A stretch of 64,000 nucleotides of DNA. It comes from Adenophora triphylla var. japonica. Its lineage: Eukaryota > Streptophyta > Magnoliopsida > Asterales > Campanulaceae. This document shows positions 22,501-32,445 of the stretch, one piece after another. A model generated the notes under the pieces. The model was not told the DNA's origin, ran no database searches, and was given only the letters and a program-made list of their open reading frames with translations. Numbering within the stretch: position 1 is the first letter of the stretch; every line of letters starts with the position of its first letter. The stretch is from assembly GCA_022495995.1 (NCBI GenBank), contig JAFEMH010001242.1, positions 258,001 through 322,000 on the forward strand, given 5' to 3'. The translations under genes were made by a program, and so were the position numbers.

Positions 22501-25500
22501 ACCAAAATGTAAATATAACAAAATATAAGCATAAGTACTAGTCTTTGGTGGTACATATAAAAAAGATAAGTACATATACTAGTCTTCAATGAAGTAATAA
22601 TGATGCTATTCTTCTATATTATCTCCGGCTTCTTCACAAAAAGCATTTTCCAACTCCGGTTCATCTAATGTAAGATTCGCTATTTCGAGAAATCCAACAT
22701 CCTCCATGCTTCCAAAGTCATCTCCACCAACATCCCACATCTTGGTCTTCTCACTTTGGTATTATGGATTGCTACGTGACAAGAGACGGAGATTGTTATG
22801 CACAAAGACCAAATGTTCTGCACGACTTGGAGTTAACTTGTTCCTTCTAAGTGAGTGAATAAAGGAATATGTGTTCCAATTTCTTTTGGCACAAGAAGAG
22901 GAAGATGGTTGTCCAAGCACTTTCAAAGCCAATTTCTGAAGTAGAGGTGCCGACTAGGGGTGTGCAGGAAAACCGAATATACCGAAAAATCGTGCCGAAC
23001 CGAAAATACCGTACCGAAAATACCGAAAAACCGATTAAAATGACCTATATGGTTTTTATTTTTGAAAAAAAACGAACTTTTGATACGGTACGGTAATTGG
23101 CTTATATACCGAAAATAAATACCGTACCGTACCGTTCTTATTAAAATACCTAGTTTTATATATATACATACATATATATAATCTTTTTTTGGAATAAATA
23201 CACTTTTATAATTACTTATAGTAATTGTTTTTCTCAATATTAAATTCAATAAAAATCTTCTCCCTATAAAAATTGTGCTCTACGCCAGACGCCTCTACCC
23301 ACCCTCTTCTCACGTTAGTCATTCCTAAACCCTAGCACACCTACAGCAACAACGCCGTTGCTAGTCTACCTTGCAACGCCGGTGAGTCTTCTCTCTCTCT
23401 ATTCCATTAGCTTCTGCATCTCTCTCTCTCTCTCTCTCTCTCAAGATGTGGGGAGCATGATTATTTGGGATTAGGACTACAAGTATGATTAAAAAAGAAT
23501 ATTAGGACCAGAAGGTTTGAGCTTTGTATAATATCATTACCAGTCTGCATGCTAACCTCTCTAGTTCTCTTGATTTGTTCCATATTACTATGCTGTTGTA
23601 ATTCTTATTGATTTTGATTTTGTAGATGGAGACACCTATTGAAGTTGAGGATCAAAATCAAGAGAAAAATCAAGGAACGGGTGCTGAGAAAGACTTTGTT
23701 AATGAAGGATCTGAAAACAAAGACGAGAATGCGCATGGGACGAGGTCTTTAGTCTGGGAGCATTTCACATATGTAAAAGGTCAGACCAAATTCAAATGCC
23801 CTTATTGTAAAAAGATGTTGAAATATGTATCTAAGAACGGAACGCAAGGTCTTAAGAATCATTTAGAGAACACTTGTAGGACATCTCCACTGCTTAAGAA
23901 AACAAAAGGTGATACGAAGAAACAATCAGTGTTGAGTCTTAAACCCACAGTGAAAGAGGAGGGATCTTTTGCTCACTCTTTTAGTGAAGAAAATTGTCGA
24001 AAAGCTCTTGCTAAGATGTGCATAAAGGACAATAGGCCTTTTAGTGTAGTGGATGATGAAGGATTTAAAGAATATTCATTGGAATTGAACCCTTTGTTTA
24101 AAATTCCTTCACGATGGTCAGTAGCAAGATATTGCTTAGCTATATACAAAGAAGAGGCTAATGTTGTCAAAAATCTTTTGAAAAATCAAACGGTCTCTCT
24201 TACTACTGATACTTGGTCGTCTTGCCAAAATATCAATTACTACTGATACTTGGTCGTCTTGCCAAAATATCAATTACATGTGTCTTACTGCACATTGGGT
24301 TGATGATGAGTGAATTTTAAAGAAAACGATCTTGAACTTTTGTCCTATAGCTAATCATAAGGGAGACACAATTGGAAAATTAGTCTATGAATGTTTGCAG
24401 AAATGGGGGATTGAACGGGTTTTCACAGTTACCGTTGATAATGCTTCATCAAATGATGGGGCTATAAGGTTTTTGAAAAACATGCTTAGAGGACCAAATG
24501 CTATAATGGATTGTAGGTACATGCATTTAAGATGTTGTGCACACATAGTTAATCTTGTCGTGAGAGATGGGTTGGATGAGCAAGATGAATCCATTGCAAA
24601 AATCAGAAATGCAGTGAGGTATGTTAGGTCATCTCCTGCTAGGGCTGCAAGGTTTAGAGAATGTGTTGAAAAGGTTAAAATTGATTGTAACAAAAAACCA
24701 TGTCTTGATGTAGAAACTAGGTGGAATTCAACCTTTTTAATGTTGGAAACTGCTGTTCAGTATGTTGATGCTTTTGAAAGAATGAAATTGGTAGATTACC
24801 AATTTAAATCATACTTTTGTTGTGGTGATGAAGATGAGTGTGAGAGTAATACTAGGAAGAGAAAAAGGAAAGAAACAATTATGGGTCCTCCAGAAGCAAT
24901 GGATTGGGAGAATGCTAGACAATTCATTGAGTACTTAAGGGTATTTTACAATGTTACCAATTTGATATCTGGGTCAAAGCATGTCACTTCCAATATATTT
25001 TTTGGTGAACTTGTGACTATGCATGCAAGCATCTCACAAATGTGTGCTAGTGTTGATGAAAAAAAGAAGAAAATGGCTTGTTCAATGAAAGCTAAATATG
25101 ACAAGTATTGGGAGAATATGGACAATATGAATCCCTTATTGTATGTTGCGGTGGTTTTAGATCCCAGGAATAAAATGTGCTTTCTTGAGTGGTGTTTAGG
25201 AGAAATCTATGGAATAAATTCTCCAAAAACCAAGGAAATTTGTGATAGAGTGATTAGAACATTAAATGAATTATATTATCACTACAAATTGAAAGCGGAA
25301 AAAGAGGGTGGTGGGAGCAAGGGACAATCTTCATCTTCAAAGTCTATGGGGGCCTCTAATTTTAGCACTGATGCTAAGGTGAATTTGGAAGCAAATTTTT
25401 TGAAGTATTTGGAGAAGCATGGAGGAGGTGTGACAAATAAATCAGATGTAGAAAGATATTTATTGGATGGAATGGAAAAGAGGGATGAGGGGTTTGACAT

Positions 25501-28500
25501 TTTAAATTGGTGGAAGACTAACTCCATAAAATTTCCAATCCTTTCTCAAGTTGCTAGACATGTCTTGGGAATGCCAATATCCACCGTTGCTTCGGAGTCG
25601 GCATTTAGCACTGGCGGTAGGGTGATTGACCCATTTAGGAGTTCTCTTACTCCTAAAACTGCTGAAGCTTTAATATATACGCAAGATTGGATTCGTTCTT
25701 CACCAACAGATCTTGAGCTACCGGATGTGCATGCTAAGGCCATTGAAGAATTGCAAGACAAATTGGAGAAAATTGAAATTGGTATGGATTTTTGTATCAT
25801 CATTTCATTTTTCATATTTTAAGTATTGAATATACCATGAAATTAATATTCTTTTTTTCTTTCTTGTAGATGCATTTGAAAGTGGTCCTAAGTTCATTGC
25901 GCCGTGTATGGTTGATGATTGATTGTTTATTTGGTAAGATTTCTTTGATCTTGTGATATATATAACATGAGCATTATATACTCTCTTAGGTTAGGTGTTT
26001 CATAATCCATGTAGCTGGAAGTCTGTTAAGAGTTTTTAAATTAGATTATTAAGACATGGAATGGTGTACTTGGTGTACTGGTATTTTCTATCAATCAAGG
26101 ACAAAGCATTGTGAGTTTACTCCATTTTTTTAATCATTTGGTTCAATACAGGTAAATGGAAAGCATTACATGCTAGTGGTGGTGTTGCAACAGTGTGTGA
26201 TTGACTTCTTTACTCCAGGTGAAAGCATTTTGAGTAATTATGTGTTATGCTAACTACAATCTTTTAATTTTTTTCGTCCCAAAATGAATGTCCAATTTTT
26301 TTCAAATTTATTCATGATCAAAAATAAATTTGGAATTTATTTGAACATTTATTTTGGGACGGATGAAATAGTATTTTTGCATTCAAGTATATACAAAAAC
26401 TTGTTTGAGCTCTGTTAAAATAATAATATGCTAACTACTATCTTTATTTCCTCCTCTCTTCCAGTGATATTCTGATGATGGGAGAGACATAAAAGACAAC
26501 CATGGATCGAGAATGAGGGATTTTCTTTTACAGCTAGAACTATTAAATTTCTTTGGCCACCCAATTGGCTTTTTTTTTGTTCCTTCAAAATACTTGGATG
26601 GCAACTTAAATTTTGGATTAGTTATTGATTTTGATGTTATGTGTGATGCTGATTTGGTTTTGCTATCAATTTTGATCGATTGATATCATGGTATATGGTA
26701 CATTTACTTGATTTAGTAAAGTTTTTTTTTATGTCTTTCTATGCCACAAGAAAAACCGAAAATACACCGTACCGATATTATACCAAACCGAATTACCGAA
26801 CCATGTAAAACCGAAACTGTATGGTATTAAATATAATAAACCGAAGTTCTTTGGTATGGTACGGTTTTACCCAAAAACCGTACCATGCACACCCCTAGTG
26901 CCGACGAACCATAAATTGTCCACCAACTTCGTGGCTCCATATATGCCATCGCAGCAATGGAGACAGTGTCATTAAAAGGACCTGCACTCGTGGCAAACAA
27001 GGCATAATCAGCAATAGCAGCTTTACAATCTTCACTTTGGAGAATCCTCTTAAAACACTTGTTTTTGAGGCAACCAGATTCTCATTAGGAGGCACTCTTC
27101 CCTCTCCTTCTTCAAGCCATTTCTTGCTATAGAACCTACATTAAAAATGATTTCATATCATATTCATAAGAAATTTCATGAATCACATGATAAAAATGGT
27201 TTTATCTTAATTAATTAATTACCTTGGATTCAATGAATGTGCTAGACAATGGAGTGGAGTATTATTTTTGCCTCATCTTGCCACAAGTATGCCATGGATC
27301 ACATCATAAAATGTATATTCCTCACTCGCCAATAACCCCTCATGCTCGTAGATAACCTTCTTCACCTTCTCAATCATGGAATCCCACATCTCATAAACTA
27401 GATGAAGACAAGGTTTATCAGTATCACAAGAACGAAGCATGTCATAAATGGGGCGATAAAATCAATAATGTAGTTGATCTTATTCCGCGTCCATCCGACA
27501 CCCGACTCGCGGATTGTTCTTTGCGGCTCCTCTATCATCCTCTTTATAGTTTGCCCACTCATCACTAAGTACCATATTTTTCAAAGAGCGTCTAATGAGT
27601 TGGAAAATATGATACTTAGTGATGAGTGGGCAAACTATAAAGAGGATGATAGAGGAGCTGTAGCAACAATCCGTGAGTTGATGTTGGATGATGGATGGTG
27701 GAATAAGATCAACTACATTATTGATTTTACTGGCCCCATTTATAACATGCTTCGTTCTTGTGATACTGATAAACCTTGTCTTCATCTAGTTTATGAGATG
27801 TGGGATTCCATGATTGAGAAGGTGAAGAAGGTTATCTACGAGCATGAGGGGTTGTTGGCGAGTGAGGAATCTACATTTTATGATGTGATCCATGGCATAC
27901 TTGTGGCAAGATGGGGCAAAAATAATACTCCACTCCATTGTCTAGCACATTCATTGAATCCAAGGTAATTAACTAATTAAGATAAAACCATTTTTATGAT
28001 GTGATTCATGAAATTTCTTATGAATATGATATGAAATCATTTTTAATGTAGGTTCTATAGCAACAAATGGCTTGAAGAAGGAGAGGGAAGAGTGCCTCCT
28101 AATGAGGATCCTGAAGTTGCCTCGAAAGAAACAAGTGTTTTAAGAGGATTTTCCAAAGTTAAGATCAGAAGCCGTTATCACTGATTATGCCTTGTTAGCC
28201 ATGAGTGCAGGTCCTTTTAATGACACTGACTCCATTGCTGCGATGGCATATATGGAGCCACGAAGTTGGTGGACAGTTTATGGTTCGTCGACACCTCTAC
28301 TTCAGAAATTGGCTTTGAAAGTGCTTGGACAACCATCTTCCTCTTCTTGTGCCAAAAGAAATTGGAGTACATATTCCTTTAATCACTCACTTAGAAGGAA
28401 CAAGTTAACTTCAAGTCGTGCAGAACGTTTGGTCTTTGTGCATAACAATCTCCGTCTCTTGTCACGTAGCAATCCAAATATCAAAGTGAGAAGACCAAGA

Positions 28501-31500
28501 TGTGGGATGTTGGTGGAGATGACTTTGGAAGCATGGAGGATGTTGGATTTCTCGAAATAGCGAATCTTACATTAGATGAACCGGAGTTGGAAAATGCTTT
28601 TTGTGAAGAAGCCGGAGATAATATAGAAGAATAGCATCATTATTACTTCATTGAAGACTAGTATATGTACTTATCTTTTTTATATGTACCACCAAAGACT
28701 AGTACTTATGCTTATATTTTATTATATTTACATTTTGGTCCTTATGTTTTTTAAATTTACATGTTGGTCCCTGTACTTTTAATATTTACATATTAACCCC
28801 CCGTACCCGTATCCTATATATTTCAAAAATGCCGTATCCCCGTGTCCCGTATCCGCGTATCCGTATCCCCGTATCCGTGCAACATAGACGACGAATGCGC
28901 TGCATAAAGAAAACACACTACCAAAGCATTGATTCATATCTGCTTTTCCAAATCCCTTATACGAAGCTGTATGTATGAAAGAAACTATAGACTCAGGGCT
29001 CACCTAAGGCTCACCACTTAAGCCAAAAAACTGATTCCATTAAAACCAAGCATCCCCACATCATAGAAACAAATGGTCACCCGTCGCACATGGGGATTTG
29101 GCCTGCTGGCTAGAGCTCATGGCTTCCAACCTGGAGGTCATGGGTTCGATCCCCCCAGAAGTTAGAGGGAAAGCTTTCTCTCCCTAGGATTTATCTCCTA
29201 GGCGCTTCTGTGTGTGCATGTGTGTGTGTGTGTGTGAGAGTAGTGAAAAAAAAAAAAGGTCACCCGTCTCTACTGAGCTCTTATGCATTACACAGCAGTT
29301 ATGAGAAATCATTTTTGTATGTCAACGCCTTTGCAACGTATCTCAATTGTTAAGCTTATTAAGAAAAACATATCAAGTGAAAGCTCTAACCCCGAAACGG
29401 ACCTTGACGTCCCAAATATAGAATAAAAAAGGGATATCCAATAATCAAAGGAATAAACCAAGTAATAATAAAAAAAAAAAAAAAACTCACCGATTCTACG
29501 AGAAAGGTAATATCTTTAGGTCCCTTGCCAGTATTTTGTTTATCTACAGCTGCTCTTCAAGAATGTTGTTCATCTAATAATTTCTCAAAACGGGGTTTCC
29601 ATCTTTCTTAGATTTCCTAGTCTTTGGGAGTCATAAATCCTTGATATTTGACTCGATCAAAATCTCTAATTTACCACTCCCTCAATTTCACACGTTTAAA
29701 TAGTCTACTAGTCATCTTTCGTATGTAACTTGGTGCGATAATTCATCAAAAGCTTTATACCACTTTGGTTGTTTTCTAACACACTAGTATAAATCAAACT
29801 CTACCAAGTTTTTGATGTGTGTCATGTTTACTTTGGTTCTTTGGACTTCTTCATCCCAATGTTCCTCATCTAACGGTCTTTTGCCTACCCCAGAAGTCAC
29901 TTTGTTTGCTATTTACGCACTCAGATATTCTACTCCACGCTCCATTATCTCTGCTCTACATATTAGATATTGATTTCTAGAGCCTTTTCTTCTCTAAACA
30001 GATTCATTTGCTTGCCTTTAAGACTGTATCTCTCAACTCTAAGATTACTAGTCGCTTTATGTGATGTTTCTAGTCCTTCAAGGCCAATCTTAACGCCGCT
30101 AATTGTGAGTTAGACCCCCAGAAATTTGTTATTTGTTTATAAGATATAAGTTAATGGCTCCACTTTTCATGATGTAAAAAAATCTATTTGACTCTAATTT
30201 GTCCGCCTTTACAATGTACTAGGTGTTCTTCCTTCTTTCTAGAGGGTGTATTTGCTGCCACAGCAATGTCAGTCTCAGACACTGTAAAATAAAAAATTAT
30301 CTCCATTATCAAGAATTCAAGATCACCCTAATTTTCTGCTACTGCATATCCTGGACATATCCAAATAGCAGTCCACTATGTCATCTTATGTACTCCCTTC
30401 GTCCCATTTGAAATTGCAAAATTTTCCATTTTGGGTGTCCCACTCAAAATTGCAAAATCCAAAAATGGCAGGTTTTTAATACTTTTTAAATAATGGGCCC
30501 ACTTGTCATACTCACAGCAGCTATCCACTTACTATTCCCTGCCCCAATTTTTCTCTCCTACCCCATTATCCACACTCACAACACCTTAATAATATATACT
30601 CCTCAACTCCTGTGTCCGACGCTTTTTTGCAATTTCAAATTGGACGGAGGGAGTAGTTGTCCAATCAGTGATTTAACCAAAAATGCCACTGACACAATTA
30701 GAAAGGAATGACAACCAAGCAAGTGATCAGGTATAAATGCTACCCATATTGCTACAACAATATACGGAGACCAAACACCTACCTAAGTTGGGTGTTCTCA
30801 CCACAAGAATGGAAGATACACTGTTAAAAACAGCATGCTTCCTAAGCATTTTCATGCTTCGACAATGTCCAGTATAACATAAATTTGCACATGGAACAGG
30901 CATAAATGTTCCCACGAAAGTCTCCAACATAAACTGCATGTAAATTTTGAGGCCTGAATAGAATGCATCACATCTTTGGCAAGTACTGTAGATGGTCAGA
31001 TCAAGATACCTACTGTAGAAACTTATTCTGATTCGAACATCTAACAAAATGAAACCACCTTACCAAAAATATGAATCAGTAATAGTGACAAAAACTTGCA
31101 AAAAACATCTTAAGAATTAAAGAACATACTTGGCTTTTGGACCAGACCAGTCTGATACCTCTGCTTGAAATTCTTTACCAACACGAACTTTTGATGTATA
31201 GGGTTCCGTGTCCATCAACATAGATACTTTAGGACCTGATTCATCCTTTGAAGTTACAGTTTTCCGCTTTCCCTTATCGCCGACAACATTCAACGATTTG
31301 CTGGAAATTCTCTCCAATTTCTTAAGCTTCTTTCTGAAACAAGAATGACATAGCCACTCATCAACAGGGATCTTCTTTATACTGGGCCTGCAGCAAGACA
31401 AATGGAATGCCTCTTCACAGTGATCACAAATCAACATCTTCAGTGTCATTTCAGACTGAAGACAGATTTTACATGATATCAAACAGCTTCTATCATTTTG

Positions 31501-32433
31501 AGTGCCCATAGGTTCAGCAGAAGCACAAGTATTGGGAGGCTTAACTCCTCCGAGCATCCCATGGGATCTAAGAAGAGCGATGCATAAGTCCTTTTCAGAT
31601 AGATCCTCTTGCAGAGCCTCCTCAGTCAGTACCTCAGAAGATGAGCACTCCCCAGTGTCATCAGGATCAGGCTTCAAGAAAGCTGAACCAAGATCCATAT
31701 TGGACTTTGACGATGAGCAGCTGTCATTTGTACTGCACAAGCCAAAACCTTTGTACAAGTCACCTTCTGCTTTGAGCTCAGCAGCAGGCTCAGCACCAAG
31801 TGGATGTCCATCACCAGATCCCAACTTCAAAGCATAATCGAGTTTATCGCATTCGGTTGGATTAACATTAGAAGTTGTAAGCACTCTTTTATTTGCATGA
31901 ACAGCAGACACCATGTGTTTCTCAACCGCTACCGACATTGTATCAGAACTACTAGCAGAAAGGCAATTATCACTTGGCCTTGTACTGGTTGAAGCACTGG
32001 TAGGGAAGACAGCTAGGGGATTCCTTTGAATTTTCCTCCGTTTATAAACAGAAATAGGAGCAGAAAGACAACTATCACTTGGCCGTGTGCTAGTTGAAGC
32101 ACTGGTAGGGACGACCGCTAGGGGGTTCCTTTGATTTTTTCTCCGTTTATAAACATAAATAGGAGCAGAAGTTTCAGACATTGTAGTGATGGTAGAAGGC
32201 GGGGAACAATTTAATAGGGTTGGAGAGCATGAACTATCATCCTTGTTTTGGCGCACAATAACCGGAACAGCTTTTCCATAACCATCTTGAGGATGCATAC
32301 TATGCTTAGGAAATTCTTGCCAAGCTCCATCACCAGAGATCCAGACCCGTGTAAACTCATGTTTCCCATGGTCAGAAGCAGAAGAGACAGCAGCTTTAAT
32401 TGAGCTAGGAATGGAACTCTGTGTTAACATCAT
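16523..32433 (-). CDS. PHD-finger protein with divergent CW-like C-terminal domain (six coding exons)
   Basis: Coding exons in transcript order: 31130-32433, 20919-20979, 20714-20832, 19940-20030, 16876-16923 and 16523-16615 (stop TAA at 16523-16525). All introns are GT-AG and phases match; the total is 1716 bp, or 571 aa. Exon 1 holds a Ser/Thr-rich N-terminal half with a 35-aa tandem repeat (residues 94-163), an acidic helix-like stretch at about 268-295, and a C4HC3 PHD finger (C321, C324, C336, C339, H344, C347, C362, C365), followed by a Lys-rich tail. Exons 3-4 encode GNWLQC, then TICGKWRRAP and DDWECF with a conserved DC, resembling a CW zinc finger with an expanded loop. Exon 5 adds a VQKQLKYIEM helix. 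PHD and CW folds usually read histone H3 tails, so a nuclear chromatin role is inferred. The exact family name is not assigned. Confidence 0.85.
16795..16828. repeat. (GGT)n microsatellite
   Basis: About seven GTG/GGT triplets in the last intron of the PHD-finger gene, 48 bp past the exon-5 donor. On the opposite strand it would read as a His run, but it is non-coding. Confidence 0.85.
17117..17779. mobile_element. Stowaway MITE carrying an internal minisatellite cassette
   Basis: The termini CTCCCTCCGTCCCATAAAGA and its near-complement TATCTTTTATGGGACGGAGGGAG are flanked by TA (17115-17116 and 17780-17781). The MITE arms are 17117-17200 and about 17588-17779. Between them sits a cassette of unrelated origin, making the element 663 bp, well over the usual Stowaway size. 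It lies in an intron of the PHD-finger gene. Confidence 0.85.
17203..17587. repeat. ACACTGGCACTTT minisatellite bracketed by AAGCTT palindromes
   Basis: More than fifteen degenerate 13-20 bp units (ACACTGGCACTT, ACACTGACACTT, TATACATGCACTGGC) fill 17245-17540. Both ends carry AAACGCATTTTT/TAAGCTTAGGAAAAACGTG and its near-copy TAAGCTTAGGAAAAACGCGT. This looks like an independent insertion or expansion inside the MITE. Confidence 0.8.
18103..18378. mobile_element. Stowaway MITE
   Basis: The ends CTCCCTCCGTCCCAAACCTA and TAGGTTTGGGACAGAGGGAG are flanked by TA (18101-18102 and 18379-18380). The left inverted segment CGTCCCAAACCTACGTGCAC occurs twice in tandem. The interior shares TACTATTCCCTC(T/C)ACTCATT with the MITE at 11367-11640, so they are relatives. 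Confidence 0.88.
18430..19935 (-). other. Intronic DNA of the PHD-finger gene, no feature recognised
   Basis: AT-rich intron between exons 4 and 5. Two C-runs (about 18800-18812 and 19010-19018) and short random frames only. Confidence 0.5.
20300..20470 (+). mobile_element. LTR-like remnant
   Basis: CTCTGCCCGTGGACGTAGTC followed by GGTGAACCACGTAAATACTT resembles a segment common in short LTR retroelements of plants (recalled, not searched). It is preceded by CTCCATATTAATAATAG. No partner LTR is visible. It lies in an intron of the PHD-finger gene. Confidence 0.4.
22178..22262 (-). mobile_element. Remnant of a LINE/SINE 3' tail
   Basis: ATACAACAACAAAGCATTAG followed by TCCCAAAATGTTTTGGG is the complement of the TTGGGACTAA...TTGTTGTTG tail shared by RTE-type LINEs and related SINEs of plants. 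Only the tail is recognisable. Confidence 0.4.
23626..25922 (+). pseudogene. BED-finger hAT transposase of the nested element, disrupted
   Basis: A leader intron (donor GCCG|GTGAGT at 23391-23392, acceptor TTTTGTAG at 23625) places ATG at 23626. Residues about 43-84 are a BED zinc finger (C58, C61, H79, C84). The catalytic RNase-H-like region includes LTTDTWSS. A 37-bp tandem duplication (24201-24237/24238-24274) shifts the frame to a stop at 24244-24246. The original frame also has TGA at 24311 where a Trp codon is expected. From 24332 the frame is open through VDNASSND, the DUF4413 region and the hAT dimerisation domain (SQVARHVLGMPISTVASES). An intron at 25782-25869 joins a last short exon ending in TGA at 25920-25922. 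Otherwise well preserved, so it was recently active. Confidence 0.9.
26270..26372. mobile_element. Short Stowaway-like MITE inside the nested hAT
   Basis: The ends TTCGTCCCAAAATGAATGTC and ATTTATTTTGGGACGGATG are inverted repeats. The usual outermost CTCCCT is lost. It is in the 3' flanking part of the transposase gene. Confidence 0.6.
26906..27584 (-). pseudogene. hAT transposase fragment (left palindrome arm, inner part)
   Basis: Inverted copy of the right arm on the minus strand. It is more damaged, with extra CG dinucleotides around 27485-27530 where the right arm has CA/TG. Its outer continuation is 22375-22954, beyond the nested hAT. Confidence 0.75.
27600..28634 (+). pseudogene. hAT transposase 3' fragment (right palindrome arm)
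   Basis: Frame 27603-27964 encodes a DUF659/hAT segment (motifs DDGWWNKINYIIDFTGPIY and CDTDKPCLHLVYEMWDSMI). A GT-AG intron at 27965-28051 joins in phase to FYSNKWLEEGEG. After a frameshift near 28160-28190, the hAT C-terminal dimerisation region follows (WWTVYGSSTPLLQKLALKV, then CAKRNWSTYSFNHSLRRNK), with another shift near 28480 and a stop at about 28632. The N-terminal BED finger and most of the catalytic region are absent. Not functional. Confidence 0.8.
29086..29257 (+). mobile_element. tRNA-derived SINE
   Basis: 172-bp insertion flanked by an 11-bp direct repeat GGTCACCCGTC (29075-29085 and 29258-29268). It carries a Pol III A-box-like TGGCTAGAGCTC (29107-29118) and a B box GGGTTCGATCCCC (29142-29154) with spacing typical of a tRNA-like head. 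It ends in (TG)n and an A-run at 29246-29257. Inserted in the large PHD-gene intron, antisense to the gene. Confidence 0.9.
30393..30653. mobile_element. Stowaway MITE
   Basis: The ends CTCCCTTCGTCCCATTTGAA and TTCAAATTGGACGGAGGGAG are flanked by TA (30391-30392 and 30654-30655). The inverted repeat extends over AAATTGCAAAA. Confidence 0.88.
31130..32433 (-). CDS. PHD-finger gene, coding exon 1
   Basis: Contains residues 1-434 plus two bases of the next codon, and the whole PHD finger. It starts at the first of two adjacent ATGs (32433 and 32430). The donor CCAA|GTATGT joins exon 2 in phase 2, giving the reading K-N-E-D-D-Y. An acceptor TATAG| about 12 bp upstream of the ATG (exon start about 32445) implies a separate 5' leader exon. 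Confidence 0.88.
31945..32154 (-). repeat. Coding tandem duplication of 105 bp (35 aa x 2) in PHD-gene exon 1
   Basis: Residues 94-128 and 129-163 both read VYKRRK-QRNPLAV-PTSA then STSTRPSD-CLSA, with four to five substitutions between them. The length is a multiple of three, so the frame is kept. The repeat has a basic KRRK patch per unit. Confidence 0.9.
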
Positions 32434-32445
32434 TACCTACACCAC

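Larger units (their letters stand above)
22955..26897 (+). mobile_element. Nested hAT transposon (3.94 kb) with 8-bp target duplication
   Basis: The terminal inverted repeats TAGGGGTGTGCA (left) and TGCACACCCCTA (right) are flanked by GTGCCGAC at 22947-22954 and 26898-26905, inside the left palindrome arm. Subterminal regions are rich in ACCGAAAATACCG/CGGTATTTTCGGT motifs. The element carries a BED-finger hAT transposase gene. The intact termini and perfect target duplication show it jumped after the palindrome formed. Confidence 0.95.
22375..28887. mobile_element. Giant hAT palindrome: two head-to-head truncated hAT copies
   Basis: The left arm (22375-22954 joined to 26906-27584, about 1.26 kb) is the reverse complement of the right arm (27600-28887, about 1.29 kb), separated by only a 15-bp spacer at 27585-27599. 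Both outer ends are CTATGTTGCACGGATACGG. Each arm is the 3' half of a hAT transposase gene (DUF659 and dimerisation region) running outwards, so the 5' halves and 5' termini are missing. The left arm is split by a complete second hAT. No target duplication was found. The palindrome lies in an intron, so pre-mRNA would contain self-complementary arms. Confidence 0.88.
20980..31129 (-). other. 10.15-kb first coding intron of the PHD-finger gene
   Basis: Donor GTATGT at 31129-31124 and acceptor TTGCAG at 20985-20980, in matching phase. About 6.5 kb of it is the hAT palindrome with its nested hAT. The SINE at 29086-29257 and the Stowaway MITE at 30393-30653 are also inside. Stretches at 21000-22180 and 29270-30390 hold no recognised gene. 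Confidence 0.8.

Noticed and set aside
29107..29154. tRNA gene candidate from the A- and B-box pair
   Set aside because: No acceptor stem or cloverleaf can be formed, and the segment is bounded by a target duplication and A-tail, so it is a SINE.
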